64,000 nt of DNA from DASVWZ01 sp963708575 (GTDB lineage Bacteria > Acidobacteriota > Terriglobia > Terriglobales > Acidobacteriaceae), in the NCBI GenBank assembly GCA_963708575.1, contig CAVPTB010000007.1, forward strand, positions 1,612,001 to 1,676,000. The letters run 5' to 3'. Position numbers and translations under genes: made by a program. Below, one piece after another: positions 17,963 through 27,344 of this stretch (positions within the stretch are counted from its first letter, which is position 1; each line of letters starts with the position of its first letter). The notes under the pieces were generated by a model, which was not told the origin of the DNA, did no database searches, and saw only the letters and a list, made by a program, of their open reading frames with translations.

Positions 17963-19468
17963 TTACGGAGCCGTTTCAAATACGACGCCAGCCCCCTGAG
18001 GGCCACCCGCCTGGGTTGTCCCGTAAAGGTTTCCGGAAGAGTCCTGTACCAGACGGCCATTAGGACGGTAGCCATCGGCGCCGCGTCCGAAGATATGGCG
18101 GACGGTGAACGTCCACGCGCCATTCGCTCCAGGCGACATCTTGAACAACGTCCCGCATCCGCCGCCGCAAGCGGTCAATCCGCCTCCTTGCTGGGTTGTA
18201 CCGTAGAGATTTCCCGATGGGTCAAACATCAAGGCTGAAGCTGGGTTTGCCGAAGGAGCATTGCCAAAGTTGTGGAGTACCCTCTCCCGCCATCCCCCGT
18301 GAGAATTGGGCAGGATTTCGAATACCACTCCATAACCCGCGGAGCCACCTTGGATGGCTGTTCCATAAGGATTGCCGGCTGTATCGAGCACCACCGGACC
18401 GTAAGGAGAAGATCCGTCAAGCCCGCCGGTCATGGTATGAAGAAGGGTTTCTGTCCAGCCGTTCGAACCGCTGGTCAGTTTGTAGACCGTGCCCTTGCCG
18501 TATGATCCACCGGCTGAAGTGGTGCCGTACCAAGAACCGCTCGCGTCCGCGATGACGCTGGCATATGGATATGATCCGTCGTTACCGCCGGCGAAGCTGT
18601 AAAGCACACTCTCATTCCAGGTTCCTGATGCCGGTGTGAGTTTGAAGACCACACCACATCCTGCGCTGCAGTTTGAACCAATAGTGCCGCCCTGGATGGT
18701 GGTTCCGTATAGATTTCCTGCTGTATCAAAAACCACAGGCGCATAAGGGTTGGAGCCGTCGTTGCCGCCGCTAAAGGCATACAAGACTGTTTCCGTCCAG
18801 CCACCTGAAGAAGGTGTCAACTCAAAGACCGTACCGCAACCGGCACTGCAGCTTCCCGTGCCGCCGGCAGTGGTTGTGCCGTAAAGATTCCCCGAAGCAT
18901 CGAAGAGTAACTCTGCGCTGGGCTGGGCTCCGTCATGACCGCCGGTGAAGTTATACAGAATGGTCTGAGTCCAGCCTCCGGAACCGGAGGTCATCTCAAA
19001 TACTGTGCCTTGGTTGTAGGTTCCCCCCATTTTTGTGGTGCCGTAAAGATTACCGTTCTTATCGAAGGTAAGCCCGGCCATAGGCTGGCTTGGACCGGAA
19101 CTTCCGGAAAAGCCGTACAGGGTGACTTCGCTGCCGCCGCCGCCGTTGGGAACTGTCACACTGCTCTCGTTCGAGTATGTGCTCTCTTGCCCGAGCGAGT
19201 TCACTGCGGTCGTCACATAGTAATAGCGGTGACTCGGAAGAACGTTGGAGTCGGTATAAATGGTGTTCGGATCAAGGGTCGTATTGACCTTCGCGTAAGG
19301 GCCGCCCGACACATCGCCGCGGTAAACGTTGTAGCCCGCCACCTGGTCCTGGTCTGGTGTCCAGGCCAGGCTCACCACTTTTTGGGCCGCCAGAAGTGAC
19401 GGAAATGCCAGAACGATCAGCAGGAAAAAACTACATGCAGCGACTCTCCGGTTGGGGGCGGGCTTCAC
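17963..19468 (-). CDS. Exported GloVer-type tandem repeat protein
   Basis: 501-aa exported protein. A signal peptide (SFFLLIVLAFPSLLAAQ) is followed by a fibronectin type III-like domain (~25-100; VSLAWTPDQDQVAGYNVYRG) and then about eight repeats containing DxxGNLYGTTxxGG and GxVFxLTP blocks (GNLYGTTKMGG, GNLYGTTTAGG, GTVYKLTSGS), the GloVer/choice-of-anchor tandem repeat family. The repeats should form a beta-propeller or beta-helix at the cell surface. GTG at 19468 is chosen for its AGAGGT at 6 nt; a GTG at 19501 opens the frame further. No enzymatic residues are seen. Confidence 0.86.
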   Translation of the reverse strand: MKPAPNRRVAACSFFLLIVLAFPSLLAAQKVVSLAWTPDQDQVAGYNVYRGDVSGGPYAKVNTTLDPNTIYTDSNVLPSHRYYYVTTAVNSLGQESTYSNESSVTVPNGGGGSEVTLYGFSGSSGPSQPMAGLTFDKNGNLYGTTKMGGTYNQGTVFEMTSGSGGWTQTILYNFTGGHDGAQPSAELLFDASGNLYGTTTAGGTGSCSAGCGTVFELTPSSGGWTETVLYAFSGGNDGSNPYAPVVFDTAGNLYGTTIQGGTIGSNCSAGCGVVFKLTPASGTWNESVLYSFAGGNDGSYPYASVIADASGSWYGTTSAGGSYGKGTVYKLTSGSNGWTETLLHTMTGGLDGSSPYGPVVLDTAGNPYGTAIQGGSAGYGVVFEILPNSHGGWRERVLHNFGNAPSANPASALMFDPSGNLYGTTQQGGGLTACGGGCGTLFKMSPGANGAWTFTVRHIFGRGADGYRPNGRLVQDSSGNLYGTTQAGGPQGAGVVFETAP

Positions 19469-19689
19469 TGTTTGACCTCTCTTGTCCCGTGCTCCAAGCA
19501 CGGTGGGGGATGATAGAGCGATGCAACGTGATTAACACCGTACGCGCGGTCTCACGTGAAGCAGAACGCGTGTAGCAGTGCCCCCATTCTCTTGGCGAGG
19601 TCGTAGTCCTACAAGTTCCGAAGGTGCACCTTAGGGCCGATTTGGTACTCGTTAGTTCCATGTCCGGAAGGACATGTGGAAATCGAGGC

Positions 19690-20319
19690 TCACTTGGTAG
19701 TCGTGGTTTCCTTTTGGGCCTCACTTTCGTCTTTTAGATAGGCGGTACTTAGCGTTGATTTGGCTTTCGCGATGCCAATCAGCGTCGGATAGAACTGCAC
19801 GAACGTCGTATCCACCGCGCCGTGCTGCTGATGGCACGAGTAGCAAGCCGCCTCTTTCGGCACCTGCTTGGAGGGCGTAGCGTCGTCGAAGCCGAAGAAG
19901 GCCCAATGGCTCTCCCCGAAGCGCGAATCGTCTCTGACGTGCACCTCCCTGCCCATCAGTTCGTCAGTTTGGAAGTGCCCGGTTTTGTTAATCGAGGCCT
20001 TGCTTCCGGCAGCTCGAACTTCCAGCACTAGCATGGTTTTGTCGGGCCACTTGCCGGTTTCAACGAATGCGCGATAAGCGTCGGGATTCACGAAAACGTT
20101 GTCAAACATGGAGTGCCCAGCCATGGCGCCCGGTGAGTAGCTCATATCCACTCCAGAGGTCAGATAGATCCATTCCCGATACTTCGCCGGGAACTCCAGG
20201 CGCCCATCCGCCGTATAGCTGGGTGTTTGCGCCGCCGAGCCCGCCTGAGTAGCGGAATTGGCGGCCGGTGCAGCATCGTATTGCAAGATAAGAAACAGGC
20301 ATAGCATCCAGGTGTACAT
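19690..20319 (-). CDS. Cytochrome P460 domain protein
   Basis: 209-aa exported haem protein of the cytochrome P460 / cytochrome c'-beta family. It has a signal peptide (YTWMLCLFLILQYDAAPAA), the typical opening GRLEFPAKYREWIYLTSGVDMSY, and a C-terminal CYSCH c-haem attachment motif. P460 proteins oxidise hydroxylamine, while c'-beta forms bind NO; which one applies depends on the cross-linking lysine, which cannot be placed here. ATG at 20319 has GGAGG at short spacing; the frame continues 36 codons upstream. It is divergent from an AraC regulator with a 98-nt gap. Confidence 0.85.
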   Translation of the reverse strand: MYTWMLCLFLILQYDAAPAANSATQAGSAAQTPSYTADGRLEFPAKYREWIYLTSGVDMSYSPGAMAGHSMFDNVFVNPDAYRAFVETGKWPDKTMLVLEVRAAGSKASINKTGHFQTDELMGREVHVRDDSRFGESHWAFFGFDDATPSKQVPKEAACYSCHQQHGAVDTTFVQFYPTLIGIAKAKSTLSTAYLKDESEAQKETTTTK

Positions 20320-20417
20320 TTGGCCTCCGGCTTTGCAGCTAACTGAATTTCGAAGGCCAAGTCTAATTCGCCGATGTGGAACTGTCTTGAACAAACACAA
20401 CTTCGTGGGGAGGCTCA

Positions 20418-21248
20418 ATGGCGGCAAAAGTGGAGCAGTTAGGCGGGGGGAGTTTTTACGGAGCGGTGCAGGCCAAGCAAGAGCACTCGGACGTCATCTT
20501 CACCGATCTGCACCATCGCTCCGCCCGCAAGATGCCGCCGCATGCCCACGCTCTGCCCTTTTTTGCGTTGATCCTGGAAGGAGACTACGCAGAGTGCTAC
20601 GGGCGGCAACAGAATCAGTTCGGTCCATTCAACGTCTCTTACCGTCCCGCTGGAGTTCCGCATCAGGATGAGGTCGGGCCTCGCGGAGTGAGATTCTTCG
20701 AGATGGAGATTCGCCCTGTGTGGCGAGAGCGGCTACACGATTGTTCGGGAAGGTTGGACGTTGCTCGCGACGACTGCCGCGGCGGGGATTTGCTGTGGCT
20801 GGCAATGAGATTGTTCAAACAGACCCGTGGCCCAGTGCCGGCAGAAGATATCTGTGTGGAAAGTCTCGTGGCCGAGCTACTGGCTGCCGTGGCTTGCCTG
20901 CGCCAGGAAAAGAGCGCCGATGCTCCGAGTTGGTTGAAACGCGTAGTCGCCAGGATCAACGAGCAGTATTGCCAGAAATTGACCCTTTCCGAATTGAGCA
21001 CAGAGGCAGGGGTCCATCCGGTTCACCTGTCGCGAATATTTCGGAAATGCAAACGGGAAGGGATTGGCCGGTACGTTCGGCGTCTGCGAGTTAGAGCGGC
21101 TTGCGAAAGGATGTTGACGCACGACGCCACCCTCGCCGACATCAGTTTCGACACCGGCTTCGCTGATCAGAGCCATTTCACGCGTGTTTTTCGAGAGTTC
21201 ACAGGCACGAGCCCGGAGAAGTTTCGGCGAATGATTGGGAGTCGTTGA
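20418..21248 (+). CDS. AraC family transcriptional regulator
   Basis: 276-aa regulator with an N-terminal cupin-like sensing domain (MPPHAHALPFFALILEGDYAE, ~38-100) and a C-terminal pair of AraC helix-turn-helices (~180-275), including LTLSELSTEAGVHPVHLSRIF and LADISFDTGFADQSHFTRVF followed by GTSPEKFR. ATG at 20418 follows GGGGAGG. It is transcribed divergently from the cytochrome P460 gene, the usual arrangement for an autoregulator that also controls its neighbour. The effector is unknown. Confidence 0.92.
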   Translation: MAAKVEQLGGGSFYGAVQAKQEHSDVIFTDLHHRSARKMPPHAHALPFFALILEGDYAECYGRQQNQFGPFNVSYRPAGVPHQDEVGPRGVRFFEMEIRPVWRERLHDCSGRLDVARDDCRGGDLLWLAMRLFKQTRGPVPAEDICVESLVAELLAAVACLRQEKSADAPSWLKRVVARINEQYCQKLTLSELSTEAGVHPVHLSRIFRKCKREGIGRYVRRLRVRAACERMLTHDATLADISFDTGFADQSHFTRVFREFTGTSPEKFRRMIGSR

Positions 21249-21369
21249 TCGGACGGCGCCAACGGCGAGGTGTCGGAATCAAAAAGGCGTTCCACCAAAC
21301 CGAGGATTTCATCGGCCTCTGACGGAACGCGCCTTGATTGCTTCCGTTAACGCACCACCCGATGAAGAA

Positions 21370-22512
21370 CTATCTGCGCTCCACCGGCGTGTACTTCTGT
21401 GGATACGTTGGGCCGATATAGTCAGCGCGCGGACGGATCAGCCGATTGTCGTCGAGTTGCTCGATAACGTGGGCAGTCCACCCGCCAACGCGTGACACGG
21501 CGAACACCGGCGTAAACAAATCCACATCGATACCCAAGGTGTGGTATGTAGAGGCGGAATAGAAATCCACGTTCGCGTTCAGCTTCTTGTCAGCTTTCAC
21601 AAACTCTTCAATAGCGTGAGAAAAATCAAACCATTTGGTCTGGCCGCTGGAATTGCCTAGATCGCGCGACATCTGACGCAAGTGGGTCGCCCGAGGATCT
21701 TCGGTGTGATAGACACGATGGCCGAATCCAGGAATCTTCTTTTTTTGCGCCAGCATGCCTTTTACGTACTCCACGGGGTCGGCGCCGGACATATCAATTG
21801 ACTCGAGAATGCGGAATACCGCTTCGTTGGCGCCTCCATGCAGCGGGCCTTTGAGCGTGCCGATGGCGGAAACAATGGCCGAGTGCATATCCGACAGCGT
21901 GGCTGCCGTGACACGGGCTGCGAACGTTGAAGCGTTCAACTCGTGGTCCGCGTGCAGAATGAGCGCGATGTCCAGGGCTCTCTCGGCAGTCTTGGACGGC
22001 ACGGTTCCATTCAACATCCACAGAAAGTTGGCCGCGTGAGACAGCGAGCGATCCGGCTCAATGACAGCTTTACCCTTGCGGATGCGATCGTAAGCCGCCA
22101 CGAGCATAGCGATCTGCGAAGTCAGGCGAATCGCTTTATGAATGTTCGCTTCGCGGTCATTATTCTTTTCTTCGGGATCAAAAAACGAGAGCGTCGAAAC
22201 CATGGTACGCAACACGTCCATGGGAAGAGCGTGCTTGGGGACAAGGTTCATCCGGTGGATGATCGAAGCGTCCAGCTTACGTTCTTCCGCGAACCGATCA
22301 CGGAGCTTGCGCAACTCGTCTCGACTCGGCAAATTGCCGAACCAGAGCAGGTAGCAAGTCTCTTCAAAAGTGGACTTTTCCGCCAGTTCGTGGATGTCGA
22401 TGCCACGGTAAGCAAGTACGCCCTGGTCGCCGTCGATATAACAGATCTTAGAGGTGGTGGCGACCACTCCCTCGAGCCCTTTAGGGGCGTGCAGTGTTGT
22501 CGTGCTGGACAT
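21370..22512 (-). CDS. gltA: Citrate synthase (or 2-methylcitrate synthase)
   Basis: 380-aa type-I short-form citrate synthase condensing acetyl-CoA and oxaloacetate. It has the histidine-containing GPLHGGANE and GFGHRVYHTEDPR motifs and the catalytic aspartate segment NVDFYSASTYHTLGI near the end. Short Gram-positive/archaeal-like forms of this length may also use propionyl-CoA; no prpB/prpD neighbour is present to favour 2-methylcitrate synthase. The ATG at 22512 is preceded by GAGGAA. It is a single-gene unit. Confidence 0.93.
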   Translation of the reverse strand: MSSTTTLHAPKGLEGVVATTSKICYIDGDQGVLAYRGIDIHELAEKSTFEETCYLLWFGNLPSRDELRKLRDRFAEERKLDASIIHRMNLVPKHALPMDVLRTMVSTLSFFDPEEKNNDREANIHKAIRLTSQIAMLVAAYDRIRKGKAVIEPDRSLSHAANFLWMLNGTVPSKTAERALDIALILHADHELNASTFAARVTAATLSDMHSAIVSAIGTLKGPLHGGANEAVFRILESIDMSGADPVEYVKGMLAQKKKIPGFGHRVYHTEDPRATHLRQMSRDLGNSSGQTKWFDFSHAIEEFVKADKKLNANVDFYSASTYHTLGIDVDLFTPVFAVSRVGGWTAHVIEQLDDNRLIRPRADYIGPTYPQKYTPVERR

Positions 22513-22634
22513 GGTTCCTCACTCGAGATCTCAGGAATTCGGTTGTGGCCGCACGGAAGGGACAATACGCGGGTCGCAACTAACTTTTATACGCCAAAAC
22601 CAGATAACTTTCCAAGTCACATTGCGGTGTGACG

Positions 22635-22657
22635 GCCGGAAGACGCTGCCTTCCGGC
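22635..22657. promoter_or_regulatory. Hairpin upstream of citrate synthase and secretin genes
   Basis: Perfect 8-bp stem (GCCGGAAG/CTTCCGGC) around a 7-nt loop followed by TTTCTC on the plus strand. It lies in the 280-nt divergent gap, with no gene upstream on the plus strand to terminate, so a regulatory or leader function is as likely as termination. A smaller 6-bp hairpin (GGAAGG/CCTTCC) lies at 22755-22771. Confidence 0.35.
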
Positions 22658-22792
22658 TTTCTCAACCGCTGGTTAGACTTTATGCCGGCAAGAACCGGTT
22701 CCAGGCTCGTTCCTCCGAAGGCACCTGGAAGTACAAGAACCCGTCGGTAATGGTGGAAGGAACGGCCTTCCCGTTTACAATCGAGACTGTTT

Positions 22793-24631
22793 ATGCGTTG
22801 GGAACACCTTGCGTTCGTGTTGTGCTTTTCTGCCGCCGCATGCGCGGTTGACCAGCCTCAAGCCACCGTCGCGCTTCCCTGCGTTCAGTCCGCTTCCGCC
22901 GGACCCGGATGTGATCTCTCCAAGGCTGACATCAAGAAAGCCAAAGAAGCGTTTTCCAAGGGCGTGAAGTATCAAAAATCAGAACACATGGACGAGGCCT
23001 ATCACGAATTTGATACGGCGGCTCGTCTCTCTCCCAAGAATCTGGACTATTTGACCGCGCTTGCGATGACCCGTGAAAAACTCATTTTCGATCACCTGCA
23101 ACGCGGCAACCAGGACATGGTGGAGTCCAAGGAAATCGAGGCGCAAGCTGAGTTCCGCAGCGCTCTGAATCTCGATCCGGACAACGCTTTTGCCAAACAG
23201 CAACTGGAACAATCCTTGGGCGAATGGGAACCGAAGTTGAACGGCGAAGTACGAGTGCTGCAGGATTCCGGCGAACTTCATCCGGCGCCAAAGCATCTGC
23301 GGGCAGACTTCCATTTTAACGGAGACTCGCGCGCACTCCTGGCAGAGGTAGCTAGCGTCTACGGTATTACAGGCGAGGTCGACGACTCTGTGGTCTCTCG
23401 ACGAGTTCGCTTCGACATCGAGTCCGTCGACTTCTTTCAAGCCATGAACGCCGCCTGCATGGTCACCGGCGCTTTCTGGACACCGCTTTCGGAAAATGAA
23501 GTCTATCTCCTCAAAGATACCGCCGAGAATCACCGGCAGTTCGACCGGCTGGCGCTTCGGTCGTTCTATGTTCCCATTTCCACCCCGCAGGACCTGAACG
23601 AAATCATCAACATTCTGAGGGTTGTCTTTGAGGTCAGGTTCGTAAGCCAATCTCCTCAAACCGGCGAGATCACGGTGCGCGCTCCCAGCCGGGTGCTCGA
23701 CGGCATCACTCAATTGCTTGAGAACCGGGGCAAAGCGCGGCCGCAGGTAATGCTGGATATTGAAGTTTATGAGATCGATCATCAACTCACGCGGAACATG
23801 GGTATCCACATACCCAACCAGTTCAACCTCTTCAACATTCCCGCGGCGGCGCTGATCGCACTGGGGGGCCAGAGTATCCAGAGTCTGATTAATCAGCTGA
23901 TCTCTGGAGGTGGCATTAACCAGGCTAACTCGCAGGGCATCTCCGCGCTTCTTGCGCAACTGCAAGGCCAGCAGAATTCCATTTTCAGCCAGCCCCTGGC
24001 GACGTTCGGCGGGGGGTTAACCCTGTTTGGACTTAGCCTTGATCAACTGAGCGGAGTGCTTTCTCTGAATGAGAGTTGGGTTAAGACGATCGAGCATGCC
24101 ACGCTTCGCGCGGCACAGAACGGAGACACAAACTTCAAGATTGGCTCGCGCTACCCCATCTTGAACGCCAGTTTTGCGCCCGTTTTCAATACTCCGGCGA
24201 TTTCTTCGGTCCTCCAAAACAACAGCTTTCAGGCGCCGTTTCCTTCCTTCAGTTACGAAGACCTCGGGCTGGTGATTAAGGCGAAACCTGCGGTCAATAA
24301 CAATCTGGACGTCGGCTTGGCTCTGGAGATCGAACTGCGTACTCTCGCCGGGCAGAGCTTGAACGGCGTCCCCGTGATTGCCAACCGCCAGTACAAAGGC
24401 AGCATTACACTGCTAAATGGCGAGCCTGCCGTGGTTGCTGGCTCGATCACTCACAACGAACAACTCAGCCTTAGCGGAATTCCCGGTCTTGGCGCTATTC
24501 CTGGCCTGAACAAGATCATGGCATCGAACAGCAAGACCGACGAAAGCAATGAACTTCTGATCGTCATTACGCCGCACGTCCTCAACGCGCCCCAATATCA
24601 AAGCTCTGAAATTTGGTTGACTCCGCACTAG
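22793..24631 (+). CDS. Secretin / type II-III secretion system-like outer-membrane protein
   Basis: 612-aa exported protein related to GspD/PilQ secretins. It has a signal peptide (LAFVLCFSAAACA), a TPR-like N-terminal region (~45-140), a small N0/STN-like domain and an N1-like domain (~165-300), a QVMLDIEVYEID segment starting the secretin region, and the C-terminal secretin motif block (SITLLNGEPAVVAGSI, LSLSGIPGLGAIPGLNK, NELLIVITPHVL). The last two are the classic gate and lip strands. TPRs fused upstream are common in acidobacterial secretins. No other secretion or pilus genes surround it, so its partner system is unknown. Confidence 0.88.
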   Translation: MRWEHLAFVLCFSAAACAVDQPQATVALPCVQSASAGPGCDLSKADIKKAKEAFSKGVKYQKSEHMDEAYHEFDTAARLSPKNLDYLTALAMTREKLIFDHLQRGNQDMVESKEIEAQAEFRSALNLDPDNAFAKQQLEQSLGEWEPKLNGEVRVLQDSGELHPAPKHLRADFHFNGDSRALLAEVASVYGITGEVDDSVVSRRVRFDIESVDFFQAMNAACMVTGAFWTPLSENEVYLLKDTAENHRQFDRLALRSFYVPISTPQDLNEIINILRVVFEVRFVSQSPQTGEITVRAPSRVLDGITQLLENRGKARPQVMLDIEVYEIDHQLTRNMGIHIPNQFNLFNIPAAALIALGGQSIQSLINQLISGGGINQANSQGISALLAQLQGQQNSIFSQPLATFGGGLTLFGLSLDQLSGVLSLNESWVKTIEHATLRAAQNGDTNFKIGSRYPILNASFAPVFNTPAISSVLQNNSFQAPFPSFSYEDLGLVIKAKPAVNNNLDVGLALEIELRTLAGQSLNGVPVIANRQYKGSITLLNGEPAVVAGSITHNEQLSLSGIPGLGAIPGLNKIMASNSKTDESNELLIVITPHVLNAPQYQSSEIWLTPH

Positions 24632-24665
24632 ACCTCAGAATTGTCAAATGTCTGACCAAAGAAAA

Positions 24666-24692
24666 ACCGGACGGCTCTAATGTCCGTCCGGT
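24666..24692 (-). terminator. Rho-independent terminator of the DsbA-like gene
   Basis: Perfect 9-bp stem (ACCGGACGG/CCGTCCGGT) with a 9-nt loop. On the minus strand it is followed by TTTTTC. It lies between two convergent genes and best serves the minus-strand gene. Confidence 0.82.
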
Positions 24693-24711
24693 GATCCGAC
24701 TATCTGACTTC

Positions 24712-25575
24712 TTACTGCTGTCCTTTGGCGGCAAAATCCACCAGCTTCTGCATGACCTCGTACGGTACAGCCGGCACCTTGCGGCCGTTGATGAAGAATG
24801 TCGGGGTGGAGTTCACACCCAAGTTGGTCCCCAGTTTTACCGACTGTTCCACCCGGGTAGCGGTCTCGGGCTTGGCCGCGCACGCAGCGATCTCTGACCC
24901 TTTGACTCCGATCCCGTCGGCGAGAGCCGTAAGTTTTTCGTCCGCATTGGCGGTCGTGATGTCCGCTTGCGCTGCATAAACTCCGGCGATGAATTTCCAG
25001 AAGGCATCGTTAGAGCTGCGGCCTACGCAATCGGCATAGTCGGCGGCTTTGGCCGCCCAGTCATGCATCGGTAAGGGGAAGCTTTGAAACACAACCCGCA
25101 CGTTCTTGGCTTCCGCCATTAACTTGTCAACCGTAGGTTGCGCTTCCTTGCAGTGGGGACACTGTAGATCGCTGAACTCCACCACGGTGACAGCCGCATC
25201 CGCCGGACCGTGCGATGGACCGTTGACTCCCTTTTCCAATATCTTTTGCGCTTCCGAAAAAGGATGCGCTCCGAAAGGCAGTACATCTCCGATCACCGCA
25301 TGTTTACCGTCGGGAGCGACGTAGAACTTTTCACTCTGCGGTCCCTGGCTTCCCGTAACGACGACATTGACCTCCGCCAGGCCTTCAGCTTCGGACGGTT
25401 TGATACTCACGATCTTCCAGCTCAATGATGGATCGAATCCGAAAGTTGCGTGCATGAACGAATTCACGGTCTCTTCCGAGGGCAGGCTTGCACCGGCTTC
25501 CGCGGGTTTCTGTTGGGCGCCAGCGCATACCGCCAGCAGCAGGAAGATAACCAGAGAATTCCAATGACGAAACAT
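24712..25575 (-). CDS. DsbA family thiol oxidoreductase
   Basis: 287-aa periplasmic thioredoxin-fold protein. A signal peptide (NSLVIFLLLAVCAGA) is followed by an unassigned ~90-residue domain (~35-115), then a DsbA/DsbG-like module beginning VVEFSDLQCPHC with active cysteines C139 and C142, and the cis-proline STPTFFING near residue 262. The N-terminal domain could be a dimerisation or redox-partner domain. ATG at 25575 is preceded by AGGAA. It likely forms or isomerises disulfides in exported proteins, of which this region has many. Confidence 0.9.
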   Translation of the reverse strand: MFRHWNSLVIFLLLAVCAGAQQKPAEAGASLPSEETVNSFMHATFGFDPSLSWKIVSIKPSEAEGLAEVNVVVTGSQGPQSEKFYVAPDGKHAVIGDVLPFGAHPFSEAQKILEKGVNGPSHGPADAAVTVVEFSDLQCPHCKEAQPTVDKLMAEAKNVRVVFQSFPLPMHDWAAKAADYADCVGRSSNDAFWKFIAGVYAAQADITTANADEKLTALADGIGVKGSEIAACAAKPETATRVEQSVKLGTNLGVNSTPTFFINGRKVPAVPYEVMQKLVDFAAKGQQ

Positions 25576-25664
25576 GAGTTCCTTTCCGATTCTTTACAAA
25601 ATGTACTGGCTTATGCGAATAAGCGCACACTAGATTGATACGACGCGGCACTCGCCACAACAGT

Positions 25665-27308
25665 TTACACGTCAGACTTGGCGGCAATGGGAAAGCGTCT
25701 ACCGTAACCGAACGCCTTTGGGGAGACCTTGATTCCAGGGGCGGCTTGTTGCCTCTTATATTCACTGCGTTCCACCATGCGAATGACACGCCTCACCAGA
25801 TTGATGTCAAAACCACGGTCCTCCGCAATCCTGTCCGCCGTGCGCAATTCTTCGACGTAGTCCTCCAAAATCGCGTCAAGCACGTCATAAGGAGGCAGAC
25901 TGTCGCTGTCTTTCTGGTCGGCTCTCAATTCTGCGGATGGCGGCTTCTCCAAACTGGCGCGCGGAATTACGTCCGGGCTACGTGAGTTCACATAGTGGCT
26001 CAGCCGGTAAACCATCGTTTTGGGGACGTCGGAGATGACCGCCAGACCCCCGACCATGTCCCCGTAGAGCGTGCAGTAGCCAACTGCCAACTCGCTCTTG
26101 TTGCCTGTACTGAGGACGATCGCTCCCAACTTATTGGAGAGAGCCATCAACAGCGTTCCGCGGGAACGAGACTGCAGATTCTCCTCGGTTTCGTCTTGTT
26201 TCCTTCCGGCAAAAACCTCATGCAGGGTCCGCATGTAGCTGTCGAAAATGTCTCCAATGGGCAAGAGTTCGAAACGTATACCCAGGTTCTTGGCCAGAGC
26301 AACTGCATCGGCAATTGAGCCTTCAGACGAATACGGACCCGGCATGCCGACGCCGAGCACGTTTTCAGCGCCGAGAGCATCCACCGCGATCGCTGCCGTC
26401 AGAGCGGAATCGATTCCTCCACTGAGCCCAACGATCACCTGCTTGAAACCGCATTTCCGCACATAGTCCCGCGTGCCGAGTACCAGTGCGGAATAGACAC
26501 TGGCGTCTTCGCCGTCGATCTGTTCGTGGATCTCTCCGGTAAGCTGGTCAGAATCGAAATAGACAATGCCTTCCTCGAACGAAGGTCCCTGCGCGATTAC
26601 TTTGCCGTTTGCATCCAGGACCAGGCTGGAGCCGTCAAAGACCAGGCTGTCGTTCCCCCCAACCTGGTTGACCATTGCCACTGGCACTCTATGTTTCTTG
26701 GCGATGGCAGCCAGCATATCCCGCCGCACTTCTCTCTTTCCCATCCAGAAAGGAGAGGCGGAAATGTTCAACAGAAAATTGCCTCCCGCATTGATCAATG
26801 ATTCGACCGGATCCGTCGTGTATAGCCGCTTGTTCCAGTACTGCTTATCGTTCCATGCATCCTCACAAATGGTGAGGGCCATCTGCCTGCCAGAAAACGG
26901 AAAAAGAGCCTGACTTTTGGCCGGAGCAAAATTTCGCATTTCGTCGAAAACGTCGTATGTGGGGAGGAGCATCTTGGACTGCACGAATGAGATTCGACCA
27001 TCCTTGAGCAGAGCGGCAGAATTCATCACCGATTTTCCGGCGCCCGACTGGGCCGGAGTCACCAGGCCGCAAATTACCGCCAAATCCCGTGTGCTCTGAG
27101 CAATCCGCTCCGCTGTTTCGCGATTGTGAGCCACGAACGAAGGGCGTTCCACCAAGTCGCGTGGAGGATACCCGCATATACAAAGTTCCGGGAAAATGGC
27201 TAATTCGGCGCCCTGAGAATGGGCGCGTTGAGAGAAATCGATAATTTTGCGGGCATTCCCGTCAAAGTCCCCGACAGTGGGGTTGATCTGACCCAGCGCA
27301 ATCTTCAC
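25665..27308 (-). CDS. nadE: Glutamine-dependent NAD+ synthetase
   Basis: 547-aa cytoplasmic two-domain enzyme making NAD from deamido-NAD with ATP and glutamine. The N-terminal nitrilase-type glutaminase (1-260) shows the glutamate in FPELCICGYPP, the lysine in QSKMLLPTYDVF and the nucleophilic cysteine in ALTICEDAW. The C-terminal synthetase domain contains the P-loop GLSGGIDSALT and GTGNKSELAVGYCT near residue 410. The start is GTG at 27308. It is a single-gene unit between a DsbA-like gene and an unknown exported-protein gene. Confidence 0.96.
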   Translation of the reverse strand: MKIALGQINPTVGDFDGNARKIIDFSQRAHSQGAELAIFPELCICGYPPRDLVERPSFVAHNRETAERIAQSTRDLAVICGLVTPAQSGAGKSVMNSAALLKDGRISFVQSKMLLPTYDVFDEMRNFAPAKSQALFPFSGRQMALTICEDAWNDKQYWNKRLYTTDPVESLINAGGNFLLNISASPFWMGKREVRRDMLAAIAKKHRVPVAMVNQVGGNDSLVFDGSSLVLDANGKVIAQGPSFEEGIVYFDSDQLTGEIHEQIDGEDASVYSALVLGTRDYVRKCGFKQVIVGLSGGIDSALTAAIAVDALGAENVLGVGMPGPYSSEGSIADAVALAKNLGIRFELLPIGDIFDSYMRTLHEVFAGRKQDETEENLQSRSRGTLLMALSNKLGAIVLSTGNKSELAVGYCTLYGDMVGGLAVISDVPKTMVYRLSHYVNSRSPDVIPRASLEKPPSAELRADQKDSDSLPPYDVLDAILEDYVEELRTADRIAEDRGFDINLVRRVIRMVERSEYKRQQAAPGIKVSPKAFGYGRRFPIAAKSDV

Positions 27309-27344
27309 TCTCTTAGTGTAAATGTGGGGCTTACAGCCGCCAAG

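Noticed and set aside
21284..21334. Terminator-like repeat AAGGCGTTCC / GGAACGCGCCTT after the AraC gene
   Set aside because: The arms are imperfect, the loop is about 29 nt and there is no strong T-run.
22979..23965. 328-aa open frame opposite the secretin gene
   Set aside because: Lies entirely within the secretin gene on the other strand; the secretin reading has clear family motifs.
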